Positions 33,962 to 46,003 of a DNA stretch of 64,000 nt are shown piece after piece. Each line of letters begins with the position of its first letter. Positions within the stretch are counted from its first letter, which is position 1. A program made the translations under genes and the position numbers. The notes under the pieces are model-generated. The model searched no databases and had not been told where the DNA came from. It was given only the letters and a program-made list of their open reading frames with translations. Origin of the DNA: Gentiana macrophylla (lineage: Eukaryota; Streptophyta; Magnoliopsida; Gentianales; Gentianaceae); the NCBI GenBank assembly GCA_026214975.1, contig JAOBSW010000955.1:434001-498000 (forward strand), given 5' to 3'.

Positions 33962-35665
33962 TGTTGGACTTATTTTTATGTTTTGATGATGAGTGTCATA
34001 CCAGCTGTTATAGTGCAAAGGCAAAAAGATGTCTAGATCAAATGTATAGGTTTATTAGAGTTTGATTTATGAATAGGTTTGATCAAACAAGCACTGTAAT
34101 GGTCAGCTGACTTGTGTCAGCAGACTGGTCTAGGTCAGTAGGGTAGATAGGTCAGTAGACTAGTCTTGAACCTACAGAAGACTGAAGACTGGGGGTTCAA
34201 ACTCAGTAAATGAAGGCTAAGGGATCAAACTTAGTAATTTAAGTCAAGGATATGGAATCAGTACTTAGGGAAATCTGTGATGACCTTCCTGATTACATAT
34301 ACCTTGTGAAGAAGGTCTAAGTTCCATAAGTTGGATGATGTTTGGAACTTGGTTATAATTAAAAGGGTGTAATCTAACTTCACAAATAAGAGTTAGATAA
34401 AAGAAATCAGCTGCATTGCATTTTATACACAGCAATATGATGTTCAGCAGACTGATTGGTATCTCAGCAGACTGATGAACCTGCTGATATAATACCTCGA
34501 TTAAATCAAGATTATATTGAAAGATTACATGGATAAGGACAGCCAACTACTTCTAATTTATCAAACAAATCAAAGGCTGAGATTAAAAGGACGTTGGGAT
34601 GGCTCAGATTTTTATCCAATGGTTACAAGTCAAGGGTGGATGATCAGATTTGTCAAAAAAGAATTTCGAGCGATTGTCGACCCTATGAATAGTGATGAAT
34701 GCAAATCGGATGGGACAAAAACAAGGAACGGTTATATTTGAATTTCAAATACAAGTCACATGCATTTACGCTTATAAATAGAAGACTTTCAACTCGAAAC
34801 AAGATGATGAAAATTAACAAACTTTGAAGAGATATTCTCGAGTGAAAAACACCTTGTCGAACTCATTGAACTTCAAGCTCTTGATCCGGAGAAATTCTTC
34901 AAGTGTTTTCTACATTCAAGCTACATCAAGCATACACACTTGAAGCACGCAAAGCTGCCGATTATATCATCCTAATCAAGTCCGCCAGAATCGAATCATT
35001 TATTTGATTCAATCTTTATTATATAAAGAACCTGTTGAAGACAGTGAAGCATCTGTTGGGTGTGAAAGACTGTTGTTTGTGGTGGAGCTGGTGAAGAAGC
35101 AATCCTACCCTTCAAGGACCAGTGAAAGACTCAGGAGCAGCAATCCTACCTGTTCACAGTCTTTAGTTTAGAAGCCATAGTTATTGGTGAAGGACAAACA
35201 ACCTTAGGAATCTTTGTAACTGATATTCCAAAGATCTCTAGTGAATTTCTTCCAACATCACAGGAGAAGAGTGGACGTCATGAGATTACACCACGGAACC
35301 ACTATAAAAATCTGCTATTTACTTTCAAAGATTTGCTTTACGCACTTAGTTTATTTCATTCATCAACCTACTGAATCTAGCAACTGAAATCACACACTTG
35401 CACTACTGAGTATCTAATACTTAGTATCATATTTAACAACAAGTTTTAAGGCTTAATTTTGATATAATTCCATTTGCACAAATTCAGCAAATCGAATCAC
35501 AAGAGGTGAGACGCTTGTTTAAAGCCAGGTTACTAAGGTCTCACCAGACTCATCAAGTATCGCAGAGTCGGGTTGCAGAATTTGTTAACTCCAAAGTTTT
35601 AAGTGTTAAGTTTATTCACCCCCCCCCCCTCTAAACTTAACCAAAGCCTTTTCAAGGGACCAACA
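33962..35665 (+). repeat. 5' LTR of E4 (1704 bp)
   Basis: It starts tgttggactt and ends gaccaaca. The TATA box cttataaata is at 34771-34780. A run of about eleven C (near 35620) lies close to the 3' end and is shared by both LTRs. It aligns with 46004-47718, with mismatch patches at 34080-34200, 34440-34500, 34840-35020 and 35500-35580. Confidence 0.93.
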
Positions 35666-35667
35666 AT

Positions 35668-35679
35668 TGGTATCGGAGC
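35668..35679 (+). promoter_or_regulatory. Primer-binding site of E4 (initiator Met)
   Basis: The site tggtatcggagc begins two bases after the LTR end, as in E3. It is complementary to the 3' end of initiator tRNA-Met with one mismatch. Confidence 0.88.
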
Positions 35680-35771
35680 AGCCCTTCTGTTCTGAAGAAA
35701 TCCTACTTGTTGTGCTTGTGAAAATTCTTTGAAACATTCTTTCAAGTTACTGATTCTCAAAGACTTGCATC

Positions 35772-37740
35772 ATGGACAACACACAGTATGCTAGAACAAT
35801 GTTGATGTGTTCTCTAGATAGATTTGATGAGTATAAACGTCGAATGCAAAGCTTACCTTGTCGCAACTCATGATGATATGATGGATGTACTAACCGATGG
35901 ACCACCTGGAGATTACCAAGTCATTAATGAGAGGTGAAACTCACCGAGTACATTCCAAAACCAAAAAGAGAATGGAATGCAGAAGATAGGAAGTGAGCAA
36001 ACCTCAACAACATTTCTATTGATATCATTTATAGAACCTTAGATAGCAATATGTACATGAAGGTTAAAGATTGCAAAACTGCTAAGGAGCTTTGGGACAA
36101 GATACATTTGATCTGTGAAGGCACCGATGCAATAAAGAAGAATAAAATCGGTGTGGCGGTAAAGAGGTTCCAAAAGTTCAAAATCTTTGCCAAATGAAAC
36201 CATTGAGCAAATGGAATCAAGATTCAATGCAATCCTGGATGAACTTACCCTGTTGAGTGTAAGTTACTCAAAAGAAGAGATAAACACCAAAATCTTGGAG
36301 GCTCTACCTGCAAAAGATGTTTGGAAGATGAAGGTGACTGCAATAGAAGAAAAGAGAAAGTTACATGAAGAAGACACCTTCAAGTTATTTTCAGATCTTA
36401 AGGCTTATGAATTTAGCAAAAGCTTGTACTGAGATCGAAAAAGAAGAGCCAAAGACCATTGCATTGGTCGCTTCACATCAAGAAGAAACATCAAGAGGAC
36501 ATGATGATCTCATTGGATGAGATGCAAGAAGCATTGCCCCTCTTGAACAAGAAAATCAGGATGATGAAGACTGGAAAGGCCCCTTCAAGAAATTTCACAA
36601 AGAGGCTCCTCAAAAAGAAGGAAAGAAGAATCAAAGAAAGATAATGACTATCTATGCTTTCATTGCAAGAAACTAGGACACTTCAAACCTGACTGTCCTG
36701 AGTTAAAACAAGGCAAGGAACTTGATTATCTTTGCTTCAACTGCAAGAGGCCTGGACATTTTAGACCTGATTGTCCAGACCTACTGAAGACCAAGAGTCA
36801 ACAAAGAAGACATGGCAAGAAGGCTATGGTTGCTGAAGATGAATCAGGATATGAAGTGGAATCTGAAAAAGGAAATGAATTAGATGACACAAAGATCAAG
36901 TTGTCGATATGGAAGATTATGCCTTGATGGCCAATATGGATGGGCGAGGAGGTATACAACATCAGATCAATCAATACTCCTCTTTGAGTCATTGTGAATC
37001 AACTTGTGGTTCAAATCCTAGAAATTCGACAACAATGAGACTTTGGATGCCATCCTTAATCAATCGAGGATAATACAATGCTGGTTATGAGATTGTGAAG
37101 GCTGAAAAGAAGCTCTTGAATTGGAAGTTGGAAGATTGAAAGTTTAATTAAGGGTTCTCAAAGGTAAAGAAAAGATGTTGGACGAGAATCAAGTATAAGT
37201 CTGTTGAACATCCATGACCTCGAATCTCTTTGAACCATCTTCTTCCACTACGCACACAAATCGGGAAAGCCTTATGGGGATAGAACAGGGGCTTGGATTT
37301 GGAACTCAAAATCTAACAAGAGTGGATCCAAGAAGGTCACCGAACCTAGTTCCGAGGTGGTCCTAAGTTTGTACCGCACTAGATCCAACTCCCAAGAAGG
37401 TTGCCGAGGCGGTAAAACCCAATGAGAATGCTTCAAGGAAGCAAAATCGAGAAGTCAAAGATGTCAATGACTCCTAATAAAAAGAATAAATCTAAAAATA
37501 GGATCATTGTGCCTTCTAAGCCTCTCGATAGCGGACACTGCTACCAAGTCTCTTTGGACCACGTAAAGGTAAGAAGCAGAAATATTCCAAGGATAAGAAT
37601 CCTAAACCCAAAAATGTTAATCATTCAAGGGATACTTATCTCGTGGGGAAAGGTAGATTGTTCCCCATCGATGATGATTGGAATATTCCTGCATCTAATG
37701 CTAGAAACGATAAGTATAACCATGCTACTAGGGTAAAACC
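35772..37740 (+). pseudogene. gag of E4
   Basis: It starts MDNTQYARTMLMCSLDRFDE at 35772. Gag blocks follow in several frames: MPNETIEQMESRFNAILDEL (36187 on) and KEEINTKILEALP. Two CCHC zinc knuckles, CFHCKKLGHFKPDC (36655-36696) and CFNCKRPGHFRPDC (36733-36774), are intact and in one frame, 36 bp apart. These bind genomic RNA. The stretch 36900-37740, which should lead into PR, is frame-broken and rich in tcga strings. Confidence 0.8.
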
Positions 37741-38039
37741 TAAGCAATGTGATCACAGAGGATTTACACAAGACCTCTTGCAGACTCCATACTGTGGTAC
37801 ATTCTCCTAATGACAAACAAACTAATGGTTATGCTAATGTTTCTAACAACCAAAGTCACTTCAAACAAAGATTATAAACCAAAAGGCCGAAAAACATATG
37901 TGATTCCTACACAACCTCATGTTAGAACTTATGGATGTGTGGAATACATGTATGAACCAAAGTATGACACATTCAGGAGAAGACCTTATGGAAACATGCC
38001 AAGGGTCATGCTTACTACTGACCATTATGGACCCAAACA

Positions 38040-38504
38040 GGTTTGGGTACCTAAAATGCATTAACTTTGTTTTGTAGGGTGTCCGGTACTTTGTGGTGGA
38101 TGTTCCGGACATATGACAAAGAATAAGCACTGTTTGTCAAACTTTGTGGCAAAAGATGGTCCAAGGGTGAATTTTGGCAACAAGAATACACCTGGATATA
38201 CAAGAGGGTAGGCACACTTGTGAGGAATGGACTAACAATCAAGAATGTTGCATATGTGGAAGGACTGGACTACAACTTGCTGAGCACTGGACAATTCTGT
38301 GACAAGGGATACAAGGTCACTTTTGACAAAAACAACTGTATTGTCATTAGTGAAAGAGGTGATCAAGTTGTACTTGCTGGTAAAAGACAACAGAATATGT
38401 ATGTTGTGGATTGGTCCATCATAGGTTCAAACTCGCTCGATTGTGCATACCAAATCAGAACTCAATTGGTTATGGCACAAGAAGTTGAATCATCTAAATT
38501 TTGA
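38040..38504 (+). pseudogene. Protease and pre-integrase region of E4
   Basis: The protease active-site region is damaged: GHMTKNKHCLSNFVAKDGP follows a stretch where the Asp-Ser-Gly is no longer readable. The next frame (38220-38504) has LTIKNVAYVEGLDYNLLSTG and KRQQNMYVVDWS, the part between PR and INT. A frameshift near 38440 leads into the integrase frame. Confidence 0.72.
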
Positions 38505-39456
38505 TGATATCAATCAGTTGGTGAAGAAGAAGCTGGTGAGTGGTTTACCTGAGATCACATTCAAGAAGGATGCTATATGTGATGCTTGTCAGCAAGGTAA
38601 ACAAATAAAGTCAAGTTTCAAAACAAAGACTAAACAATCAACTAATAGAGTGTTGGAGCTGATGCATATGGATCTTTTTGGACCAATAACTCCAACAAGT
38701 GTAATAGGAAAGAAATACACATTAGTGGTTGTGGATGATTATTCAAGGTACACTTGGGTGATATTTATGAACAAGAAAAGTGAAACACTCAAAAGCATGC
38801 CTAATCTTTTGAAGAGATTACAGAATGAGAAAAGTTTAACAGTAATAAAGATAAGATCAGATCAGGGTACTGAATTTCTCAACAAAGTTATTAGAGAATA
38901 TTGTGAACAGAATGGTGTACTACATCAACTTGTCATTATTTGTACACCTCAAACAAAATGGGGTTCTTCGAAAGAAGAAATAGAACTTTAAAGGAAGCGG
39001 GAAGGACAATGATTTGTGAAGCATTGCTACCGAAAGATATTGGGCTGCAAAGATTCAATACAAAGATGCTATACACAAAACAGAACATCGATAAACAAGA
39101 AAGCTGCCAAGACACCTTATGAGGTTTGGAATGGAAGAAAACCAAATATATCCTATTTCCATCCATTTGGAAGTAAATGTTTTATCCTAAATCACAAGAC
39201 TCATTTGAAGACCTTCCAACCAAAGTCAGATGAAGGGATTTTCTTGGGATATTCTTCAGTCAGCAAGTCATTCAGGGTAATGAACAAGAGGTCACTGAAA
39301 CATGAAGAAACAATCCATGTTGTGTTTGATGAACCTAAGTTTACTGGTATGGAAGATGAAGATTGTGAACTCTGCTTGAGAATCAACAAGTCACCGATCC
39401 ATTGTGTTGAAGTTTTGGAAAGATTCAATGACTTAAAAGTTTCGACATCGCTCTAA
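38443..39456 (+). pseudogene. Integrase of E4
   Basis: The first frame (38443-38991) has the zinc pattern (WHKKLNHLNFDDINQL, CDACQQGK), the first catalytic Asp in LMHMDLFGPI, VVVDDYSRYTWV, and the second Asp in KIRSDQGTEFLNK. After HQLVIICTPQTKWG the frame shifts. The third frame (39016-39456) has PYEVWNGRKPNISYFHPFGS and GIFLGYSSVSKSFRVMNKRS. The catalytic Glu region is disrupted. Integrase would act in the nucleus on the cDNA. Confidence 0.85.
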
Positions 39457-39874
39457 CTGAACACCTGCTGGTGTTACTGATGCAACAACTGAGGCAATTC
39501 AAGGATCTGCTGAACCCCCTATTGTTGAAGAAGCTATAGCAGACCCTACTGAAGATGAGGTTCCTGATAATCAAAATAACCAGAATCCACAATGGTTAAG
39601 GAATCACCTGTTTGAACAAGTTATTGGCAATGTACAACAAGGTGTAAGGACGTAAGACAACCTGGAAGCTATGTTTACTTGTTTTCTATCTCAAATGGAA
39701 CCTAAAGTTGTTGAAGAAGCAATTTCAGATCCAGATTGGATAATTGCTATGCAAGAGGAATTAAATGAATTTGAAAGAAATCAAGTTTGGACACTAGTTG
39801 AAAGGCCAAGTCATGCAAATATCATTGGTACTAAGTGAGTATACAGAAATAAACTTGATGAATCTGGTACCATT
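39457..39874 (+). pseudogene. Integrase-RT linker and RT start of E4
   Basis: The acidic linker (AEPAIVEEAIADPTEDEV-like residues in one frame) is followed by NPQWLRNHLFEQVIGN. The RT start has AMQEELNEFERNQVWTLVER and an in-frame stop near 39837 (tgagta where the family has Trp), so RT is separated from the upstream part. Confidence 0.65.
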
Positions 39875-40675
39875 GTGAGGAATAAGGCCAGACTAGTTGC
39901 AAAAGGCTATTCTCAAGCAGAAGGAATAGATTTTGATGAAACTTATGCACCTGTTGCAAGATTGGAAGCTATCAGATTATTCTTGGCACATGCTGCATAT
40001 AAGAACTTCAAAGTATATCAAATGGAAGTCAAAAGTGCTTTTCTGAATGGCATTCTAGAGGAGGAAGTGTATGTTCAGCAACCTCCTGGATTTGAAGTTA
40101 AAGATCAAGAAGATAAAGTGTATAGACTCAACAAAGCACTTTATGGACTAAAACAAGCACCAAGAGCTTGGTATGAGACTCTATCTCAATTCTTTGTGGA
40201 CAATGGTTTTACAAAAGGCACCATTGACAAGACACTTTTCAGAATCAGTGAAGGAGACAGCACCCTGCTGGTACAGATTTATGTGGATCACATAATTTTT
40301 GGTTCTGAAAATGATCTACTTTGTGAAACGTTTGCTAATCTAATGAAGAGTAAGTTCCAAATGAGTATGATGGGAGAAATGAACTACTTTTTGGGATTGC
40401 AAGTCAAGCAGATGAAAGATGGAATCTTCATTCATCAAACCAAGTATACCAAAGAGTTGCTGAAGAAGTTTGGTATGGAAAATAGCACTAAAAATTCAAC
40501 TCCTATGAGTACAAACATCAGATTGGATGAAGATAAAGAAGGCAAAGATGTTGATCAGACTTTATATAGAAGGATGATAGGCAGTCTGCTGTACCTAACT
40601 TCCAGCAGACCTGATATATCCTTTGCTGTAGGTGTTTGTGCAAGTTTCAATCTAAACCTAAAGAAAGTCATTTAG
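39875..40675 (+). CDS. Reverse transcriptase of E4, active site changed to YVDH
   Basis: The frame is open for 266 codons. Signatures in order are [64 protein letters not shown] at residues 136-139, and [19 protein letters not shown]. Copia RT has YVDD; here the second Asp of the pair is His (codon 40289-40291), which should abolish polymerisation. E3 keeps YVDD. The upstream boundary is a stop, so the Met is not natural. The frame shifts at about 40640 into RNase H. Confidence 0.88.
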   Translation: MRNKARLVAKGYSQAEGIDFDETYAPVARLEAIRLFLAHAAYKNFKVYQMEVKSAFLNGILEEEVYVQQPPGFEVKDQEDKVYRLNKALYGLKQAPRAWYETLSQFFVDNGFTKGTIDKTLFRISEGDSTLLVQIYVDHIIFGSENDLLCETFANLMKSKFQMSMMGEMNYFLGLQVKQMKDGIFIHQTKYTKELLKKFGMENSTKNSTPMSTNIRLDEDKEGKDVDQTLYRRMIGSLLYLTSSRPDISFAVGVCASFNLNLKKVI

Positions 40676-41193
40676 GTGCAGTCAAGAGAGTTCTCAAGTA
40701 TCTAAAAGAGACTTTGGGAGTAGGAATATGGTATTCCAAGGATGGAAGTTTCAAAGTTATATCCTACTCAGATTCTGATTATGCTGGATGCAAAATTGAT
40801 AGAAAAAGCACCTCAGGAACCTGTCAGTTAATGGGAAATAGATTGGTCTCCTGGTTTAGCAAGAAATAGAACTCAATATCAACTTCCACTACTGAAGCTG
40901 AATACATTGCTGCTGGAAGTTGCTGTGCACAAGTACTATGGCTAAGACAACAGTTAAGGGATTATGGAATTGAAGAAAAAGAAATTCCAATTATGTGTGA
41001 CAACTCAAGTGCAATTGCAATCACAGAAAATCGAGTTTTGCACTCAAGAACCAAGCATATTGATGTGAGACATCATTTTATAAGAGATCATATTGAGAAG
41101 AAAGATGTGGTGGTTCTATACGTCCCTACTGAAAATCAACTTGCTGATATTTTCACTAAACCACTTGATAGTGAATGCCAAATTAAGGACTGA
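40636..41193 (+). pseudogene. RNase H of E4 with a stop codon
   Basis: The domain shows [39 protein letters not shown], then the stop tag at 40867-40869 where the family has Gln (SWFSKK, stop, NSIST). After it come TTEAEYIAAG, MCDNSSAIAITENRVLHSR and QLADIFTKPLD. All catalytic acidic residues are present; only the stop breaks the domain. Confidence 0.85.
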
Positions 41194-41878
41194 ACTTGGA
41201 ATTATAAAAGTTGACTGATGATCAGCAGTGTACTGGAATTCACCAAGGGGATTAGTCTTTGCTATGTTGGGTGAGCTCACTTAGCAGATTAGTCATTGGT
41301 ATAAACAATTCCATGTACTTATGTTTGGACAATTGAGCAAATGAGGTTGCCAAGGGGATTGGTCTTTGTCATGTTGGGTGAGCTCACTTGACAGATCAGT
41401 CATTGGTATTAAACTTCATCTTGTATTATCAATTGTACAAAACAAGAAGAAACTAAGGATCAGCAGAGTCACTTTTATCAAGAGGTCTTTGAAGTGCCTT
41501 TATTTATCACAGATCGCCGAGCCCACCTGCCGAGGACTACCCTTTGAATGGAACGTTAATCAGTCAAATTTTATTAAAGTCAAAAAGCAGTTTGGCGGGA
41601 TATTTATTTTATCCATTATTACCATGGTTAACATGATCTAACGGTTACAAACGTTATGGAGGAGTAATGGGCCACGTGTCAAGACAGCATTTATTCAGAT
41701 TAATCGTGGTCAAGCATCAATGTACGTGCACTGACAGTTATAACTACTCACTGTCTATTTATACAGGCTATCACACAGCAGATTCTCTACTTGCAAAATC
41801 TGCTTTATCACTGCGAATTGCACACTGTGTGAACACAGATTCATAATCAATCTTCTTCATCTCATTCTTCTCATACAA
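41194..41878 (+). other. Spacer between pol and extra ORF of E4, with a 107-bp duplication
   Basis: There is no coding signal. A block containing ccaaggggattagtctttg and gttgggtgagctcactt occurs at 41242-41307 and again, with a few changes, at about 41351-41411. Before the extra ORF lies a tatttata string (41756-41763), 116 bp upstream of the start codon, a plausible promoter for a separate transcript. Confidence 0.6.
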
Positions 41879-42838
41879 ATGGCAGAAAAGGATGATGTCC
41901 AGATTGAATCAAGCCAAAGTGTTAGAGGCTTTGTTGTGGATGCAAACATAACTGAATTGGCCATTAATATCGGTCGAAGAATAAGGAGATATGTCGGTCT
42001 GGAGAATGTGCTAAATATAAGACTGGAGACAATTTCATATACAAATGTTGTCAGTTTCTGGAGAAACATTCAAATAAAGGAAGGAACTGAAGCATTTAAA
42101 ACGGCTGTGAATGGACAAGAAATTGAAGTTTCCCCCAGTCTACTGAGGGAAGTTTTTGGATTTGAAGAAGTGGTGGATGGTTCAGTCAATCCTGAAGCAA
42201 TGGGATTGGACAAGATGGCGTTTGTTGATCAAATCAAAACAAATGAAGCCACCAAATCTGTTCTAGGCATCAACTGCAGACATATTGGGTATGAGTACAA
42301 CCTGCTGAGCTAACTCATTGCTAAAAACATACTTGGACTGGTTGGAAGTATGGATACTCTATCAGGACCCAAGATAGAGTTGATGATAATCATTTGCAGG
42401 AGCATGAAATTTGATTGGGCTGGCTATTTCATTCATTACATGAAGAAGGTAGCCAAGGAAGAAAAAGAGGGAAAGAGGAAATCCAAGGCCTTTCCCTTAG
42501 GATTGATGGTTTAGACCCTACTGAATCAATTGGAAATCCCTGATGTAGCACCTGAAAAGATCAATCAGTCTAGATACAAGAAGGAAATTGATTATGCTAT
42601 TCCTGGTCTAGATGATGATGAAGAGGTTGCTGGAGATGTTGCTGATGATGATAATGATGATGATGGTGATGCTGGTGGTGAGCAGGTCCAGCAAACTAAG
42701 AAGGTATCTGTTAAACCTGCTGCACCAAGGAAAGCTGCTGAGGAAAGAAAGGCTGCTGATGTTAGAAAGATTACAGAAATCTTGAAGCCTAAAAGGACAA
42801 AGAAGCCAACAATGCAGCATCGCCGAGTCTCACTTTGA
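41879..42838 (+). pseudogene. Extra ORF of E4, N-terminal domain, two in-frame stops
   Basis: The ATG at 41879 opens MAEKDDVQIESSQSVRGFVV. The domain reads ISYTNVVSFWRNIQI, NGQEIEVSPSLLREVFGFEE, then (after stop taa at 42311-42313, same frame) GSMDTLSGPKIELMIIICRS, MKFDWAGYFIHYMKKV, then (after stop tag at about 42512) an acidic and basic part ending near KPKRTKKPTM. The two stops keep the frame, so they look like point changes. The domain pairs with the extra ORF of E3. Confidence 0.75.
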
Positions 42839-43405
42839 GGGTTCGATGGAGGTTCTTGACCTCTTGTATTCTTGCAAGAAGAATCATTGTTGAAATCTTG
42901 AGGAACAATGAAGGAAGCTAGTAGAAAGAGAAAATCTACTGGAAATGATGATGATGAACCCCTCTCCAAGAGGATGAAGGAGATTGCCAAAAAGAAGAAA
43001 CATGGAAAGAGGAAGGAACTGAAAAACATGGAAGCACAAAGAGTCCAAGAGGAAGCATCAGTAGAAGAGGAAGAAAGAGGTTGTTGAGGTGAGCCCTTGA
43101 CTATCATCAGCTCGTAGAAATTATCGACTCCTCACTTTGAAGAGGTTGTCAAGTCTCATCTGAAGTTGAGCAGTTGTTGTTGAGCAACTGTTGGAGATAT
43201 CTGACAGCTTCATCGACTCTCGAGCCTCTTTGTAGTATCATCAAGACACACAAGAAACCACCGAACTCGAACTGTTGTGGTAGTTGAAGAATTAGTTGAA
43301 GAATTGGTTGAAGACCACGCAAGTGTTGCAAGAACTCGGGGGAAGAGCGGGTCATCGCTAACCTGGCGATGAGCATGTAAGTCAGGGGAACCAAGTGTTG
43401 TACAG

Positions 43406-44473
43406 ATGGAAGTAGTAGGCACAAATATACAATCTCAGCAACCTACCGACTTTCAAACATCTGTTGAAGAAACCATGAACCTACTTGTTGAAGATTTTGG
43501 AGGTCAGCAAGCTACTGAACCTGCCATTAGAAAGCCATCTATGCCATATGAGAAGGCATTTAAAAAGGGAAAAGTAGATCCCAACTTCAAAAAGGTGCAA
43601 AACTACTTTCAGTGGAAGTTTGGATTCTACAAGAGACAGAAACCAGCTGCTGATCCAATGAGTGGATTTGAAGAATGGGCATTTGAGCAGCTGGGAGTGG
43701 ACAGCCTATTGGATTTGATAGACACTTGCATGCTGCAATCCAAGCTGATGGATCTTTTGGATGAAGAAAAGAAAAGTGGAGCTATTATGTTCAGAGATCC
43801 AAAGTTTACACCAGACAGTGACTCATCAGATTCTGATGATGATACCCCTATGTTCCCTGGGGAGACCAGTGGAGTGGTTAGACAAACAACAACTGAAGCT
43901 ACTGGTCAAGAAACCACTGATAGCATAGAAGCGGAACCCACTGAGACTGGTAAGTCTGCTGAGGGCCAGCAGACTGGAGAAATGGATGAGGATCTACAGG
44001 ATCTCACCATGGATGAGGTAGAAGCATTGATCAATAAAGGAGTCAACTTAAGCGCTGGTTGGCTAGCTGATGAACCTTCTACATTTCATGTTGTAGAGCC
44101 TACTGCACAACCTGAAGTTGAACAGAGTGTGGATTTGGATGGAGAAAAGGTTACTGATTTCAATGAACCTAGTGCCAGCTCAGAAGAATCTATTGAATAT
44201 CAAGATGGATTTGACTTTGAGGGCATTCTTACTAAAACTGCCATCATCCAGCACAAGATTGGTCATGCAGAAGGATTCCAAGTGGATAATGAGGCTATTT
44301 TCAATCCACAAGGAATTGAAGAGGAGGTACAGTTGTCGGGCAAAGAAACAAAGACCTACACAAAGGTTGGAGCAGAGGTGCAGTCGCCGAGTCTCAAACA
44401 AAGACTGGATAAAGGTTGGAACCTGATTTGGGTTTGGAGGAAACCCCTGCTGTTGTTGGTGAGGCTGCTGTAG
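43406..44473 (+). CDS. Extra ORF of E4, acidic middle part
   Basis: The frame is open for 355 codons. The first part has a conserved-looking block (MPYEKAFKKGKVDPNFKKVQ, NYFQWKFGFYKRQKP). It is followed by about 200 residues rich in Glu, Thr and Asp. No transmembrane segment or catalytic motif is seen. The upstream stretch 42839-43405 is a damaged continuation with many tcga strings, so the ATG at 43406 is only the first Met after the damage. The frame ends by a shift at about 44400, and 44416-44751 continues it. Confidence 0.65.
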   Translation: MEVVGTNIQSQQPTDFQTSVEETMNLLVEDFGGQQATEPAIRKPSMPYEKAFKKGKVDPNFKKVQNYFQWKFGFYKRQKPAADPMSGFEEWAFEQLGVDSLLDLIDTCMLQSKLMDLLDEEKKSGAIMFRDPKFTPDSDSSDSDDDTPMFPGETSGVVRQTTTEATGQETTDSIEAEPTETGKSAEGQQTGEMDEDLQDLTMDEVEALINKGVNLSAGWLADEPSTFHVVEPTAQPEVEQSVDLDGEKVTDFNEPSASSEESIEYQDGFDFEGILTKTAIIQHKIGHAEGFQVDNEAIFNPQGIEEEVQLSGKETKTYTKVGAEVQSPSLKQRLDKGWNLIWVWRKPLLLLVRLL

Positions 44474-45840
44474 TGGAGCCTACTGGAGACAAGACCACTA
44501 AAGGGAAAGATGGTCAGCAGACTGCTGTTAATGAGGATGAGCAGCTGCTGGACTATGACTTTAGGGATGAGGAATTTCAGATGCCTGAAGAAGAAAATAT
44601 TGATGTTGATCCACCTCAGGCATTTGTACTTGTTTTTGAAGAACCTACCATTGATCCTATCTTGGAAGAATATCAAGGACCTAACCCTGCTGGTCTAGAT
44701 AGGAGTTGGGCAATGGTTGTGAGCAATCAGAGGCCACAGTACAATGTTTAGGAGCCTGCTGATGAAGCTACTGGTGGAAGGATGACCAGTGAAGTGCCAG
44801 TTGAAGTGTTAAATGAGTTGAGGACTGTGAGGCATGATATGCAACAGTTAAGAACTCAACTGGATAGACAGGAAGAAAGATTTGAAAAACTGATGAAAAT
44901 GGTGGTCGAAAAGCAGACACCCATCGCCACGATTGCTTCAAACTTCACATCTACTCAAAATACTGTGAATGATCTGATACTAGATGTGAGGGGAATCAAG
45001 GTTGGAAATACTGCAAAAGACAAGTTTCTGAAAGACCAATTTACTTCCATCCATCAGAAACTTGACAACCTTGTCGCTACACCTAAGCTCTTGAGGTCGC
45101 TGGAACATCTCAACTCTTTGGATTGGATCCTAAGGTTACCGAGAGGATCAATCTCACTGGAACAAACTTTGCAATCCAAGATTACCGCAGTTGACACGTA
45201 ATCGAGATTATGGAAGGGCTTGGCTGAATAATCTGGTTATTTCACAGAGAGAGTGTTCATGGCCTAATGTCCCGCTTTTGTTAATGATGTCACTAAGGGG
45301 AAGAGGGCCAAGCACATTGCGCAAAAAAAAAGGCTGCAAGACTTTTTGCACGAAGAGATGGCAAGATGATACCAATGCTTTTGAGCAACTTTGCACTGCG
45401 ATTGCAACTTCATCGATGATCTCTTTAGACAATACAAGAAAGAGTATTACAACGGGAGGAAACCTTATCAAGACAAAGGGTTTCATGAAGGTCTGAACTC
45501 TTTCTTGGGATTGAAATTTTGGGAGGCAAGGATTAAAGCCTTAAGGGCAAGCAACAAAGGTGGAAGAGGTGGAAGAAGTGGCAGAGGTGATAGGAACCTA
45601 CCTATCACAAAAGCAAAGGATTCACTTGAAGAGTTTAAGGAACTATACATGAAGTTTGGATTCAAAGTGAATCAGATTAATCTTATCCTGCCTGAAGCAT
45701 GGAACTGGTGGATGCAAGTCAATCCCTACATTGATTTTACACTGATTGAAAATGAATGGATGAGGGATATGATAGAAGAGATCAGGGCCTATCAAGAACA
45801 AGTGGAGAAGGCCAGACAAGAAAGAGAAAGAAGACAGTAA
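44416..45840 (+). pseudogene. Extra ORF of E4, C-terminal coiled-coil part
   Basis: The pieces are an acidic stretch (44416-44751, ending in stop tag at 44749-44751), a coiled coil (44782-45201) with LRTVRHDMQQLRTQLDRQEE and FEKLMKMVVEKQ, and a last frame (45391-45840) with GGRGGRSGRGDRN and a charged end (YQEQVEKARQERERRQ). The coiled coil parallels the one in the E3 ORF. A run of A near 45325 and tcga patches mark the frame breaks. Confidence 0.62.
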
Positions 45841-45989
45841 ATCAGCATATTTTTAACTGCATCATGTTTTTGCTGATTCTAGACTGTAATAGCTTTAAAC
45901 AAATGTTTTTAATGAAAGATGACTATTTGTTCTGTTTTTGCTTTTATCTTTTTGCTTTGCTGTTAGGTAAGGGTAGTGGCATCATCACC

Positions 45990-46003
45990 AAAAAGGGGGA
46001 AAT
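45990..46003 (+). promoter_or_regulatory. Polypurine tract of E4
   Basis: The tract aaaaagggggaaat directly precedes the 3' LTR, the standard form in SIRE-type copia elements. Confidence 0.9.

Noticed and set aside
42592..43107. 171-codon minus-strand ORF
   Set aside because: It is the antisense of the acidic part of the E4 extra ORF; long Ser/Leu runs arise from GAT/GAA codons read backwards.
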